A stretch of 64,000 bases of DNA, from NCBI GenBank assembly GCA_963786395.1, contig CAWAZD010000017.1, forward strand, positions 140,084-204,083, read 5' to 3'. The notes under the pieces are model-generated. The model had not been told where the DNA came from. It did not search any database and worked only from the letters and a program-made list of their open reading frames with translations. The position numbers and the translations under genes are program-made. Source of the DNA: Fen-1301 sp963786395. Its GTDB lineage: Bacteria > Bacteroidota > Ignavibacteria > Ignavibacteriales > Ignavibacteriaceae. Below, piece by piece: positions 28,105-37,772 of this stretch (position 1 is its first letter; every line of letters starts with the position of its first letter).

Positions 28105-28938
28105 TTAATATTCCTGTGGGAGGGTTTTAAGATCCTTATATGAAAATACAGGACCGTCTTTACAAACATAAACAGTTCCGATATTGCATCTTCCGCATTT
28201 ACCTAGACCGCATTTCATTCTGTTTTCAAGAGTTGTAATAATATTCTCCTCAGTAAAACCAAGTTTCTCTAAAACAGGGAAAGTATATTTAATCATGATA
28301 GGAGGTCCGCAAATAATTGCAACAGTATCCTTACTTGCTGGAGCTACTTTCTCAACTATCGTAGGAACAAATCCTACTTCTCCTTTCCAATCCGGTGTTT
28401 CACCGCCCGGATCAACTGTAACAACAGTTTTAATATCCGCCATTTGTTTCCAGTCTTCCAATTCATTTTTATAAACCAGGTCAGCCAACTGACCTTGCGC
28501 CATAAATAATTGTAATATCTTTGAATTGATCTCTCAGATCAAGAACATTCCAGATTATACATCTAACAGGAGCCAGTCCAATACCGCCGGCAATAAAGAC
28601 AACATTCTTTCCTTTCATTTGTTCAATAGGGAAACTATTTCCATAAGGTCCGCGCAGTCCCATCGTATCGCCGACATTTAAGTTTAGTCATTGCATTGGT
28701 AACTTTACCGGCAAACTTAAAAGAACATTCAAGAATTCAGGTCGTGGTTGGAGAGGATGCAATACAAAATGTACATTCCCCTTCCCCGAATACAGAGTAT
28801 TCAGCAAATTGCCCTGCTTTGAAAGCTAAAATTCTTCATCCGTTCAGGATCTTTAAATTGAAGTCTGAATGTCCTAATATCAGGAGTTTCATCAATAATA
28901 TCTTTTATTTCTACAAGTTCAGGTTTATAAATATTCAT
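28105..28938 (-). pseudogene. flxA: FlxA-like FAD/NAD(P)-binding oxidoreductase subunit (several frameshifts)
   Basis: A broken copy of the ~280-residue flavoprotein that takes electrons from NAD(P)H in Flx-Hdr complexes, related to sulfhydrogenase gamma subunits. Recognisable pieces in order: MNIYKPELVEIKDIIDETPD, then AGQFAEYSVFGEGE (FAD domain), MGLRGPYGNSFPIEQMKGKN, VVFIAGGIGLAPVRCII (NAD-binding), VAIICGPPIMIKYTFPVLE, and a C-terminal 2Fe-2S site (MKCGLGKCGRCNIG...VCKDGPVF). At least four single-base indels break the frame between 28500 and 28830. Each piece is strongly conserved, so consensus error is more likely than decay. It is the last gene of the seven-gene operon. Confidence 0.85.
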
Positions 28939-28964
28939 TTCTTCCTCAATATCATTGAATTGTA

Positions 28965-29990
28965 TTAACTATTTTCAGCAAGAGAATTTATATCCTTCAA
29001 TACCTGAAGAATATCCAGAGAAACGGGGCATCCTCTTGCGCATCTGCCGCATCCTGTACAAAGGATTTCATCAAATTTATCCATGATAATATTTGAATTT
29101 ATGAGAATATCCTCTGGCGATATCTTTTTTCCTGATTGTCCCTTGGATTATGTCCTGATGCATGCTTTGTAAATAATGAGAACTGACAGCATCCCAGTTC
29201 TTAGCTCGTCTTCCTCACAAGAACCGCATTGTTCATCGACTATATCAAAGCAATGACAGGTAGGGCAAACAAATGCACATTGAGCACAACCGAGACACAT
29301 TTCACCTGCAGTATCCCAGAATTTATTTTCAAAGTTATTATCAAGCCAGGTCTTTACTTTATCATAATCAAAATGCTTCGGTATGCTTCTTTTCTTTCAA
29401 GAGGTTTATGTTTCTTCATCGTCTTTCTCAAAATATTTAGTATATTCTTTTACAAAGGTTTCACCTTTGCAGTAACAGCCGTGACTTTGAAATAATTATT
29501 CTCAAGTGAAGTAAGAAAACATCTGAACCTTTAGTGTTTTCCGGTGATCCCTTAGTCGAAATGCAGAAACAGATATTCATCTTTGTAATGACATGACATA
29601 CCGATTATTAAAGAGTTATCATATCTCTTGTTAAAAAGATCATCTTTATAATCCCAGTTGAATACTTTACTTATTATAGGGAGCGCTGAAGCATCGCATG
29701 GTTTAGCACCAATAATCACAATTCCCTTCTTATCTTCAATCGGATCAAAAAGATCGACACTGCTGTTATTTTGTTTATAATAAAAAATAGGTTCACTTTT
29801 AGGAAAGAAATATTCTTTGAAATGAGGAATCTGTAGGAGCTGCTTCTGGATGTAAAGAAACATCATTACCGGATGTTATTTCCTGATATTTGTTTTTCCC
29901 TTCGGGTATTCCGATTACCCTGAATTCCTTTTCCAGCAATTCCGAAACTATTTTCTTAAAATTTTCTGTACTTATTATTAATTCTTCCAT
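28965..29990 (-). pseudogene. flxB: FlxB-like 4Fe-4S subunit (several frameshifts)
   Basis: About 340 residues, related to sulfhydrogenase beta subunits and 4Fe-4S dicluster proteins. The start ATG at 29990 has a clear AAGGAG ribosome site seven bases upstream. The N-terminal pieces MEELIISTENFKKIVSELLE and KGIVIIGAKPCDASALPIISKVF are typical of the family. The C-terminal end carries LCTGCGRCARGCPVSLDIL, one cysteine cluster motif, and a further cysteine-rich stretch lies near 29170-29330. Indels break the frame near 29830, 29550, 29400 and 29150. The protein would relay electrons between FlxA and FlxC/FlxD. It sits nine bases after flxC. Confidence 0.8.
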
Positions 29991-29999
29991 TGCCGCTCC

Positions 30000-30863
30000 T
30001 TATTTAATAAAATCTTCTTTATCAGAAGTACTGTAGGAACCAATTAAAGTCGGCTCGTCTATGCTCATACCATGTCTATATCCGAATTCAGCATTAGCCA
30101 CCATACCCATTTTTCTTGTGAGTAAAGTAAGCGGAATATCCATCGGGCAGGCTCTTTCACATTCATGGCACCCGATGCATCTACCTGCCATATGGAAAGC
30201 ACGGATAATATTCCATGCAAAATTACCCCGTGGTGAAGCACTTGTATCGATCCATTGCGGTGTAGATTTTTCCGCAATGCATTGCTCGCAATAGCACATG
30301 GGACAAACCTGCCGGCATGCATAACATTTAATACATTTTTCAAACTGAGCATTCCAGAAATCAAGTCTCTCTTCGGCAGTCATCTTCTCGATCTTTGCCA
30401 TCAGTTCCTGCTGGTCATCGTCAGTAAGATCGAATTCTTTTGACTCCTCAGCAATTGCATCAAAATAAGCAGGAGTTTTAGTCTGGCAATACTTACATTT
30501 AATCTGTGAGTTTTCTTTATTGAATTCAGCAGCAACATCTCTTACAACGCCGCTGCAGTTAACTCCAATAATATAAAGATCATCTCTCTTAACCTGGTTT
30601 TCCTGGATCAATGCGGTTACTGCTTTAAGATCGCATCCCTTAACTACAATTCCGATTTTACCTTCAAAGTTGTTTTTGAACCTTGTAATATATACTGCAA
30701 GATTATTTACAGCATGATGATTAAAGACAAATTTTTCGGCATCCTCAGGTGTTCTTGCAATGAAAGGTTTTATTCTATTATTCTTATCCTCAGTATAGCC
30801 GATAATCAAACGGGCTTTCTTTTCGGTAATTATATCTTTACAGATTTGTTTCAGTGCATTCAT
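30000..30863 (-). CDS. flxC: FlxC-like 4Fe-4S dicluster electron-transfer protein (F420-hydrogenase beta-like)
   Basis: An intact 287-residue subunit. The N-terminal half resembles the coenzyme F420 hydrogenase beta domain (GIVVKGCDLKAVTALIQENQV; IIGVNCSGVV). Extra cysteines CKYCQTKTPAYFD follow, then two ferredoxin-type motifs: CIKCYACRQVCPMCYCEQC (about residues 176-194) and CIGCHECERACPMDIP (about 228-243). It should pass electrons within the cytoplasmic Flx complex towards FlxD/HdrA. Its ATG overlaps the flxD stop (ATGA), indicating coupled translation. It has no indels, unlike flxA, flxB, flxD and hdrA around it. Confidence 0.87.
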   Translation of the reverse strand: MNALKQICKDIITEKKARLIIGYTEDKNNRIKPFIARTPEDAEKFVFNHHAVNNLAVYITRFKNNFEGKIGIVVKGCDLKAVTALIQENQVKRDDLYIIGVNCSGVVRDVAAEFNKENSQIKCKYCQTKTPAYFDAIAEESKEFDLTDDDQQELMAKIEKMTAEERLDFWNAQFEKCIKCYACRQVCPMCYCEQCIAEKSTPQWIDTSASPRGNFAWNIIRAFHMAGRCIGCHECERACPMDIPLTLLTRKMGMVANAEFGYRHGMSIDEPTLIGSYSTSDKEDFIK

Positions 30864-31335
30864 TTGGTGGAAACTCCTTCTCCCGTAGTAACAGGAATTT
30901 CAATTTCTTTATTTAATCTTTTGAATTGTGTGAAAGGACCTTTTGCTCTGACGGCATCAATAACACCATCCACAACAGTCACCCATTTCTTCCCTTCAGA
31001 AGCAGAAACCCATGAAAAATGAAGTCGTTGTTGAATCAATTCCAACAAACTCAAGCAGATTCTGTGAAAATAATCCATCGTCTTCGAGCATGGAAATTAC
31101 CGGCATTATAATGGCAATCTCCCGGATGGCAGCCTGAAATCAATACACCATCTGCCCCATTTTCAAATGCTTTAATGATAAATAGAGGATCGATTCTGCC
31201 TGTACACGGCACACGTATCAATTTTGCATTTGCTTGGCTGTTTTAACCGTGATGTACCTGCAAGATCTGCTCCCGTATATGTACACCAATTGCACACAAA
31301 TGCGGCTATTTTCGGTTCAAATTTTTTTCTTCCAT
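30860..31335 (-). pseudogene. flxD: FlxD / MvhD-like hydrogenase delta subunit (several frameshifts)
   Basis: About 155 residues. Family signatures remain in three frames: AAFVCNWCTYTGADLAGTSR near the start, then RVPCTGRIDPLFIIKAFENG, GADGVLISGCHPGDCHYNAG and a C-terminal helix ending TTGEGVSTK. In methanogens MvhD docks a hydrogenase to HdrA and carries a 2Fe-2S cluster. In bacterial Flx-Hdr it links Flx to HdrA. The first indel is visible: the start reads GAAG then seven A's, and an eighth A restores MEEKKFEPKIAAFVCNWC. At least two more shifts follow. The start at 31335 lies 42 bases after the hdrA stop, and the stop overlaps flxC. Confidence 0.83.
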
Positions 31336-31377
31336 AATGTTAATTTATTTCCTTACTAAACTCTGTAATTCGAATAA

Positions 31378-33390
31378 TTACAGGGCATTTATCTGAGCGT
31401 AAATTTGTTCGTCATTGAAGCCGATTAATTCAACTGATTTAGATGGACAAGTGGCATTACAAGTGCCGCATCCCTGGCATAATCCGGAATTAACATAAGC
31501 AACACGTTTTTATTAATTTACCTTGTCTATCTTTAATTTCTTTTATTTCTATAGCATTATATGCGCAAACTTTCCTGGCAATAAAAACATCCGTGCGCAG
31601 ATAGATTCATTTACCTTTGCAACTATCGGTTCCCTTTCAAGAAAATCAGAACCGAAAAGTACAAGTGATTTAGCTGCTGCTGCTGAAGCCATTGCAACAG
31701 ATTCGGGTATATCTTTGGGTGACTGACAAGCACCGGCAAGAAATACTCCTGCGGTACTGATTTCAACCGGACGAAGTTTAGGATGCACTTCCTTATAAAA
31801 TCCATATTTATCATATGGTATACCGATGTTTCTGTGCAAGTTTTGAAGCATCAGGTTGGGCTACCATTGCAGTAGCAAGAACAACAAGATCGGCATCAAT
31901 TGTAACCGGCATTCCCGCAATTGTATCTTCCCCTTTAACTATATATTTTCCATTCTCTTCATAAATTCTTGAAACACGTCCCCGGATATATTTAACATGA
32001 TCTTCTTCAATGGCCCTGCGTACAAATTCATCATACATTTTCCCGCCGGCGCGTATATCCATATAAAATACATATGCTTCGCCATCATGAACTTTATGTT
32101 TGTAAAGCATTGCATGTTTTGCTGTGTACATACAGCAAATTTTACTGCAATATGAAAATCCTTTTGACTCATCTCTTGAGCCGACGCACTGAATAAAAAC
32201 AATTTTTTTAGGATCAGTTTTATCCGAAGGTCTTAGAATTTCTCCTGAAGTAGGGCCTGAAGCACTTGCTATTCTTTCAAACTGCAGACCGCTTATTACA
32301 TCTTTATATTTTCCATATCCATATTCACCATATCCTTTATAGATACTTTCTTCCGGTTTTTTATCTATAGTATATAATTTATAACCCGTTGCGACAATTA
32401 TAGAACCAACTTCTTCAGTAACAAATGTATCCTGCTGTGTAAAATCAATTGCTTCCCTACCGCAAACTTTTTTACACATTTCGACATTTACCGTTTTGAA
32501 ATATGTACAGACTGATCTGTCAATAACAGGTACATTCGGAACTGCCTGAGGGAATGGAACATAAATTGCCGGACGTGTTAGTAGAGTCCTTCATCAAATT
32601 CACTGAATGCTTTTTTCTTAATAGGACATTTTTGAGCACACACTCCGCAACCGGTACAAAGTTCTCTTTCATCGATGATTTGGCTTTTTTTCTGATTGTA
32701 ACTTTGAAATTCCCGATAAACCCTTCAACATTTTCAACTTCGGAATAAGATAAGCAGTTTTATTTTGGGATGCTGATAAACTTCAACCATGCTGCGGTGT
32801 TAGAATACATTGAGAACAATCAAGAGTAGGAAAAGTTTCTGATAAGCTGACTCATATGCCCGCCGATTGAAGGTTCTTTTTCAACAAGAACTACTTCAAA
32901 ACCGGCATTAGCAATATCAAGCGCGGCTTGAATCCCGGAAATTCCTCCGCCAATTACAAAAGCCCTTTTTGTAACAGGAACTCTAATTGTTGATAGAGGT
33001 GTATTAAGTTTTACTTTTTCAACCGCAAATCTCATCAAGATCAATTGCTTTCTTTGTTGCTAATGGAATATCTTCATGAATCCATGAGCAATGCTCGCGC
33101 AAGATTAGCAATTTCGCACCATATAAGGATTAATACCGGCATTGTCACATGCTTTCCGAAATGTTTTTTCATGCATATGCGGTGAGCAGGAACCTACAAC
33201 AACAGCATCAAGACCTTTTTCTTTGATTGCCTTTTTAATTAAATTCTGCCCGGGATCTGAACACATATATTTATAATCTATTGGAATGAACTACTCCGGG
33301 AAATGAAGCGCATGCTTTTGATACTGCCGGACAGTCAACTGTTCTTCCGATATTCTCACCGCAATGACAAACAAATACTCCTATTTTCAT
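31378..33390 (-). pseudogene. hdrA: HdrA-like heterodisulfide reductase flavoprotein (many frameshifts)
   Basis: About 660 residues, the FAD-bearing subunit where electron bifurcation takes place. Recognisable in order: MKIGVFVCHCGENIGRTVDC (start), the 'VVVGSCSPHMHE'-type region near 33190, RAFVIGGGISGIQAALDIA and VLVEKEPSIGGHMSQL (FAD Rossmann site), CTGCGVCAQKCPIKKKAF (ferredoxin motif near 32650), a long intact stretch 31811-32479 (IIVATGYKLY, VFIQCVGSRDESKG, YCSKICCMYTAKHAMLYKH), and the C-terminal LCQGCGTCNATCPSKSVEL. The ATG overlaps the hdrB stop (ATGA). Indels break it near 33290, 33120, 33050, 32820, 32720, 31830, 31590 and 31510. No part seems missing. Confidence 0.88.
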
Positions 33391-34280
33391 TTTGCACCCC
33401 CTGCTTTAATTTCTTCAGCTCTCATTTTATCTAATAGAGGTTTCGGATCTATATAATGAGCATCAAAGCCAAGTTTTTTATCATCGATTCCCATTGCTAA
33501 TCCGATAAGTTGAGATAAATAAAGAACCGGGATAGTTTTATGTCCCTTAAAATCTTTAATAATATTTAGCTGACGCATATCGAGATTGGAATGACACATA
33601 GGACATGCAACAACAATTACATCAGCTCCATGTTTTTCAGCATCGTCAATTATTTTCTTGCTTAGTTTTTCCACTATATCTGTATGAGCAATTGAATGAG
33701 CAGCTCCGCAGCATTCAGTTTTGAAATTCCACTCAATAGTTTTACCGCCGGCAGCTTTAACTATAGCTTCCATCGAATCCGGAGATTCCATATCATCAGC
33801 AAGAGCAACTTCGACTGGTCTAACTAACAGGCAGCCGTAATAGCAGGCAACTTTTATTTTACTTATATCAGCCTGTTTCTTCTCTTTTATTTTATCCAGT
33901 CCAATCTTATTGAATATCTGAATGAGGTTAATGACTTCGAGCCCGTTTAGGACTTTTTCTTCCAGAAGGTCTTCGACTTTCATCCTTACACTTTCGTCAA
34001 GTTTAAGTTCTCTTTGTGAAGAAACAAGCCTGCTATAGCATGCTGCGCAGGGTGCAAGAAGATCCTCAAAACCCTGTTTTTTAGCAAGGAGTAAATTTCT
34101 TGCCGGCAGTGCAACTGAAAGTAAATGAGATGTAACATGTGCTGAAGTAGCACCGCAGCATGACCAATCTTTTAATTCTTCAAGGTCAACTTGTAAAGCA
34201 GAAAATACTTCTTTAAGAGACGTATCAAATTCTTTAGCAGTTCCTGCTGACGAGCAGCCCGGATAATAACCTAATTTCAT
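33387..34280 (-). CDS. hdrB: HdrB-like CCG-domain subunit of heterodisulfide reductase
   Basis: An intact 297-residue protein with two CCG (cysteine-rich) domains: first YPGCSSAG ... SCCGATSAH ... APCAACYSRL, then ACYYGCLLVRP ... ECCGAAHS ... ACPMCHSNLDMRQ. These bind the non-cubane 4Fe-4S clusters at the disulfide-reduction site. In methanogens the substrate is CoM-S-S-CoB. In bacteria such as this the physiological disulfide is unknown; DsrC-type thiols have been suggested for sulfate reducers, but no dsrC is in the window. It overlaps hdrC upstream and hdrA downstream by ATGA, a tightly coupled unit. Confidence 0.92.
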   Translation of the reverse strand: MKLGYYPGCSSAGTAKEFDTSLKEVFSALQVDLEELKDWSCCGATSAHVTSHLLSVALPARNLLLAKKQGFEDLLAPCAACYSRLVSSQRELKLDESVRMKVEDLLEEKVLNGLEVINLIQIFNKIGLDKIKEKKQADISKIKVACYYGCLLVRPVEVALADDMESPDSMEAIVKAAGGKTIEWNFKTECCGAAHSIAHTDIVEKLSKKIIDDAEKHGADVIVVACPMCHSNLDMRQLNIIKDFKGHKTIPVLYLSQLIGLAMGIDDKKLGFDAHYIDPKPLLDKMRAEEIKAGGAK

Positions 34281-34822
34281 TTCTTTACCTCCCCGGTTTT
34301 CTTGAACATGTTCTTTATTTGTTTCTTTCCCTTAACAACATGAGGCAGCATACCAAGTTTTCCTTTCAATAAAGTTTTTGGAGCCAGGTCCATATCCTGC
34401 AGGAAATCTTTAGATTTAAGTTTATAGTCTATCAGCATTCCAATTTCATAGGCTCTGCCGAAATTCTTAATTTGATTCAGGAAAGCTTTGTGGAAATCTT
34501 CTGATTTCTTATCACCTGAAACTGCACCATACAACAATGCAAGTTCTCTTACAGCATCCATGAACTTGGCAAGATCGAATTCCTGCGGACACCTGGATGT
34601 GCAGGTCTGGCAACCAGCGCAAAGCCATATTGTTGGCGAAGACATTGCCATTTCATATTCACCAAGCTGGACATATCTTACAATTCTATTCGGAGGAGAT
34701 TCGGCAAATTCCCTTACAGGGCATCCTGCCGAACATTTACCGCATTGGTAGCATATAGCCGGATCCTGGGTCGTGATCGCAACTAATTTTTTCTTGAAGT
34801 CTTTTGTATTTAAATTTTTCAT
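34277..34822 (-). CDS. hdrC: HdrC-like ferredoxin subunit of heterodisulfide reductase
   Basis: A protein of 181 residues from the preferred start at 34822, which has AGAGG upstream and begins MKNLNTKDFKKKL. A ten-residue longer frame from 34852 exists but starts inside the leader. Two 4Fe-4S motifs are visible: CYQCGKCSAGCPVREF (about residues 25-40) and CAGCQTCTSRCPQEFDL (about 68-84), followed by a helical tail. It hands electrons between HdrA and the HdrB active site. It is the first gene of the operon, preceded by a 450-base gene-free region that should hold the promoter. Confidence 0.92.
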   Translation of the reverse strand: MKNLNTKDFKKKLVAITTQDPAICYQCGKCSAGCPVREFAESPPNRIVRYVQLGEYEMAMSSPTIWLCAGCQTCTSRCPQEFDLAKFMDAVRELALLYGAVSGDKKSEDFHKAFLNQIKNFGRAYEIGMLIDYKLKSKDFLQDMDLAPKTLLKGKLGMLPHVVKGKKQIKNMFKKTGEVKK

Positions 34823-35196
34823 GGACGCCTCTGGGGGAAAAAGGGATAACAAGGAGAGATAATAGAAGTGACAGAATAAATCGAAACCATTAACACTATT
34901 TATATGAAAAAGTAAGTTAAAATTTACATACGAAACTTAAAAGGAAGTAGATAAAATTACAAGTTCAAATCGCTGCCAGCCCTTAAATATTTCATTTTTT
35001 TTAGATTTATTTGATAATATTCAGTGTTAATTTTTAATTACAGCATGTAAAATATATTCTCACTTATCGTAATTGATTATACAGTTTAAAGCTTAATCTC
35101 TTATTGTTGATAAATGTAATTGAGCTAAATTTGGGATGTATATGTGGAAGGCAATGGATCAAAATAAACGAATTTAGGTTAACATGGATTAAGGGG

Positions 35197-35216
35197 ATCC
35201 CCGCTTTCGCGGGGAT
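35197..35216. repeat. 20-bp palindrome ATCCCC-N8-GGGGAT
   Basis: ATCCCC, GCTTTCGC, GGGGAT, identical to the copy at 28013-28032. The two copies bracket the flx-hdr operon in the same orientation. Confidence 0.75.
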
Positions 35217-35228
35217 GACAAAACGAGA

Positions 35229-35261
35229 AAACCTTCGAGGTTTTTAAAACCTCGAAGGTTT
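35229..35261 (-). terminator. Hairpin after the S1/P1 nuclease gene
   Basis: AAACCTTCGAGG (35229-35240) pairs perfectly with CCTCGAAGGTTT (35250-35261), and on the minus strand a T-rich stretch follows. It sits 12 bases past the stop of the S1/P1-type gene. It is related in sequence to the AACCTC palindromes at 9469 and 58539. Confidence 0.7.
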
Positions 35262-35272
35262 AATAAATTAAT

Positions 35273-36677
35273 TTATTTAAGTAAGCTCATTTTCTTTGAG
35301 CTATGGAATATTTGTTTACCATCAGAAGAATTAACTTGCAATGAACAAATATAAATACCACTGGACAATCCTGAAGCATCAAATCTGATCTCATACGATC
35401 CAGCTGATTGCATTTTCGATATAAGAGTTTTCACTATTTCACCAAGTGAATTGTACACAATAAGTTTTACATTACTTTCAGAAGGAAGTGAATATTTTAT
35501 TTTTGTATCCGGGTTAAATGGATTAGGATAATTCTGTTCGAGATTGAAATTATCCGGGCTTACAAAGTTCACATTAATAATATCTGAGTATGAATAACTG
35601 CCATTAAAATCTACTTGCTTCAGTCTATAATAATATTGCCCGTCAACAGTTATTGAATTATCCTGGCTAGCTGTATTCATTAGGAGAGGTGCTGTTTCCG
35701 AACCCATGAACGAATGCAACAGTATTCCAATTAAATTTATCTGCTGAGCGTTCTACGTTAAATCCTAAATTATTTATTTCGGTTGCCGTATTCCATTTAA
35801 GATTTACGCTTCTGCCTGTTTGATTAGCTGAAAATGAAACTAGTTGTACGGGAGTTGACTGATTTGGACTGCCAGCATCCACCCAGGCAGTATAAATAAT
35901 ATCTGCTGTAGCTTTTGAAGCATCCTTCATTAACCTAATCATGTCAGCACCTGCTATCTCCCAATATTTAGTAAGATAAGCGGTGCCCTTGTTACTTCCA
36001 GCAACTACTTGAGCCACACTGTCTCCATATTGCGCATTTCGTAAATATGTATGATCGAAATAAATAAAATTAAAAACGTAATCGCTTATATTAGAAATAT
36101 ATGAAGCAGTATCGTTTGTATAAACAATACTTGTCTGATATTGACCTACAAGTGAAGTTTCATATCTTGAATGAATTCCTCCTTTACCAAATAAATCTGT
36201 GTCATACATTTCTGTAATATGGAATGGTTGATGACCATCTCCAACATAGTGACCAAGATCTGCAGAAAGCTGCATTGCCATAGACCAATTCTTTTTTTGA
36301 AACATTCTGCGAAGCGAATCTTCCCATGTAATAATTGCCCATGGAACGGTTCCCTGAGAAGTAACCCAAGAAGATCCATGTTTCAATGCACAAGAATCAA
36401 AACTCTGGCTTATAAAGCCGTTAGCGTTAAACTCTGAATAGCTATCAATGTCAATAAAATGTCTGTCACCTTCTGTTGGATCTGTACCCTTTCGGTTATC
36501 TGGATCAGAAGCATGAGCTATTAAGAAAGGGCTCCAGGTTGAAGCCGGCAAACCCATTGAAGTTGGCAATAAATTAAAAAGATTTGTATTTATTATCTTA
36601 TGCCCTGTTCCTCCCCATCCCCCAAATAATAAAAGAAATAGCATTGCAACGGTGGTTGTGGTAAATATTTTCTTCAC
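35273..36677 (-). CDS. Secreted S1/P1-nuclease-like zinc hydrolase with T9SS sorting domain (one-base frameshift near 35690)
   Basis: About 467 residues once one inserted base is removed. GTG at 36677 is the chosen start: GAGG lies seven bases upstream and a signal peptide follows (KKIFTTTTVAMLFLLLFGG). The longer open frame upstream is probably untranslated. The mature protein begins W-G-G-T-G-H-K, matching the Trp1/His zinc ligands of S1/P1 nucleases and zinc phospholipase C. LGHYVGDGHQPFHITEMYD and GGIHSRYE supply more His/Asp ligands. The activity could be single-strand nuclease or phosphodiesterase. A linker and sorting domain (NYPNPFNPDTKI ... KKMSLLK) follow. The frame breaks at AGCTAGCCAGGAT; dropping one base gives N-E-Y-S-x-Q-D-N-S and rejoins the two parts. 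Confidence 0.85.
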
Positions 36678-36870
36678 GAAAGATCCTCTATTAAGTAGTA
36701 GTAAAACAAATATAACAAATAATGAATAATTATCAATTATTGATAGAATATTCAGTTGAAAAATAAGAAAAGAAATTAACAAAACAGCATTATATTTTAG
36801 ACTTCTAAAATATAAATTGTATAGATAGGATTTGGAGACAGGGGACTTATCCACTGTCTCCCGGAAAATA

Positions 36871-37488
36871 TTATATTTTCTTCACTCGTTTGAATATGAT
36901 ATATGAATCATCATATTTAAGCGGTTTTGTAAACTCACCCTCATTAAGATTAACAAGGTGAAGTCTTATAAAATCAGGATACTGATAGATATCGACATCT
37001 CCAAGTTCATACTGATCTCCCTGCGCCGGTAAAACTGAAAAGTCTTTAGCGATATCCTTAAAACTGCGTCCACTGATTAAATGCCTGTACACGGAATCAG
37101 CCTGTTCAGATGTAGGGCACAGAACAGCGGCAAGGGAAAATATCATAGGCTCTTCAATTCTAACTCTCATTTTCTGATGCACCCAGCATGACGTAGGTTT
37201 ATCATCAATTTTGAGCGGAGAATATTGCCAGGTTTTTATTGTTGATGCAGCAATTGCATCCCATTCTTTATTTCCGCTTGTATTCATTAACTTAACTTCT
37301 GATACGGAGCCGTCTGCCAAAATCAGCAGGTCGGCAACAAGTAAATAATCAGGTCTACAAATTGAAGCAGGTATTGCAGGAAAAGGATGTTGCACTAATA
37401 AAACCGGAGCATGGTTATTAGAAATTTGTTGAACCGATGAACATCCTGAAAGAATTAATAGGCAAACAATAATAACTGAGAGTTTCAT
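36871..37488 (-). CDS. Lipoprotein with TonB-C-like and parvulin-like domains
   Basis: A 205-residue protein. The lipobox LILSGC (Cys at about 16) marks a lipoprotein. Residues about 45-110 fit the TonB C-terminal fold (LLVADLLILADGSVSEVKLM, then AAASTIKTWQYSPLKIDDKP). Residues about 125-203 fit a parvulin-type peptidyl-prolyl isomerase (GRSFKDIAKDFSVLP, QYELGDVDIY, LNEGEFTKPLKYDDSYIIFK). That pairing in one short lipoprotein is unusual. TonB-C without an N-terminal membrane helix and proline-rich arm cannot transduce energy by itself, so a periplasmic folding or scaffold role is more likely (inference). It lies between two T9SS cargo genes on the same strand. The RBS GGAGG is visible just upstream of the ATG. 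Confidence 0.75.
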   Translation of the reverse strand: MKLSVIIVCLLILSGCSSVQQISNNHAPVLLVQHPFPAIPASICRPDYLLVADLLILADGSVSEVKLMNTSGNKEWDAIAASTIKTWQYSPLKIDDKPTSCWVHQKMRVRIEEPMIFSLAAVLCPTSEQADSVYRHLISGRSFKDIAKDFSVLPAQGDQYELGDVDIYQYPDFIRLHLVNLNEGEFTKPLKYDDSYIIFKRVKKI

Positions 37489-37744
37489 AGTCCACCTCCA
37501 AAATATTTTTAATTAAAGGACAGCCTTATAATCTCCCAAAGGGGATAATCATTAATATTTACTAACTGTCCATAAAATGTTAATACTAATTAAATCCAAT
37601 TTCAACTTAATATTTCATCTAACAAAAAATGATCAAAAAGGTAATAAAGGATGTATATTGAATAGAGGGGTACTTTTTTTTGCTAATCTGATTAGGGGAA
37701 GCTCTTCATTATTTCACAAATAACAACAAGGACAATAGATTTTC

Positions 37745-37772
37745 ACCCTGAAAGTACCCTGAAAGAACCCTT
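37745..37772. repeat. Two and a half 11-bp units ACCCTGAAAG
   Basis: ACCCTGAAAGT, ACCCTGAAAGA, ACCCTT in direct succession, the weakest of the 10-11-bp arrays in the window. Confidence 0.55.

Larger units (their letters stand above)
34823..35272. other. Gene-free region upstream of the hdr operon
   Basis: No gene is seen. It carries the presumed promoter region of hdrC (minus strand), a 20-bp ATCCCC palindrome (35197-35216) and a hairpin ending the S1/P1 nuclease gene (35229-35261). I could not assign a specific promoter. Confidence 0.5.

Noticed and set aside
31378..33390. UGA codons in hdrA/flxD as selenocysteine sites
   Set aside because: The stops are produced by frame breaks. The MvhD and HdrA cluster positions have Cys codons and no SECIS-like hairpin was seen.
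34960..34985. TTCAAATCGCTG-like stretch as a tRNA T-arm
   Set aside because: No acceptor stem, anticodon arm or CCA-side pairing could be formed around it.
35719..36854. Long N-terminal extension of the S1/P1 protein from 36854
   Set aside because: The GTG at 36677 has a ribosome site and directly starts a signal peptide; the extension is AT-rich and hydrophobic without a family match.
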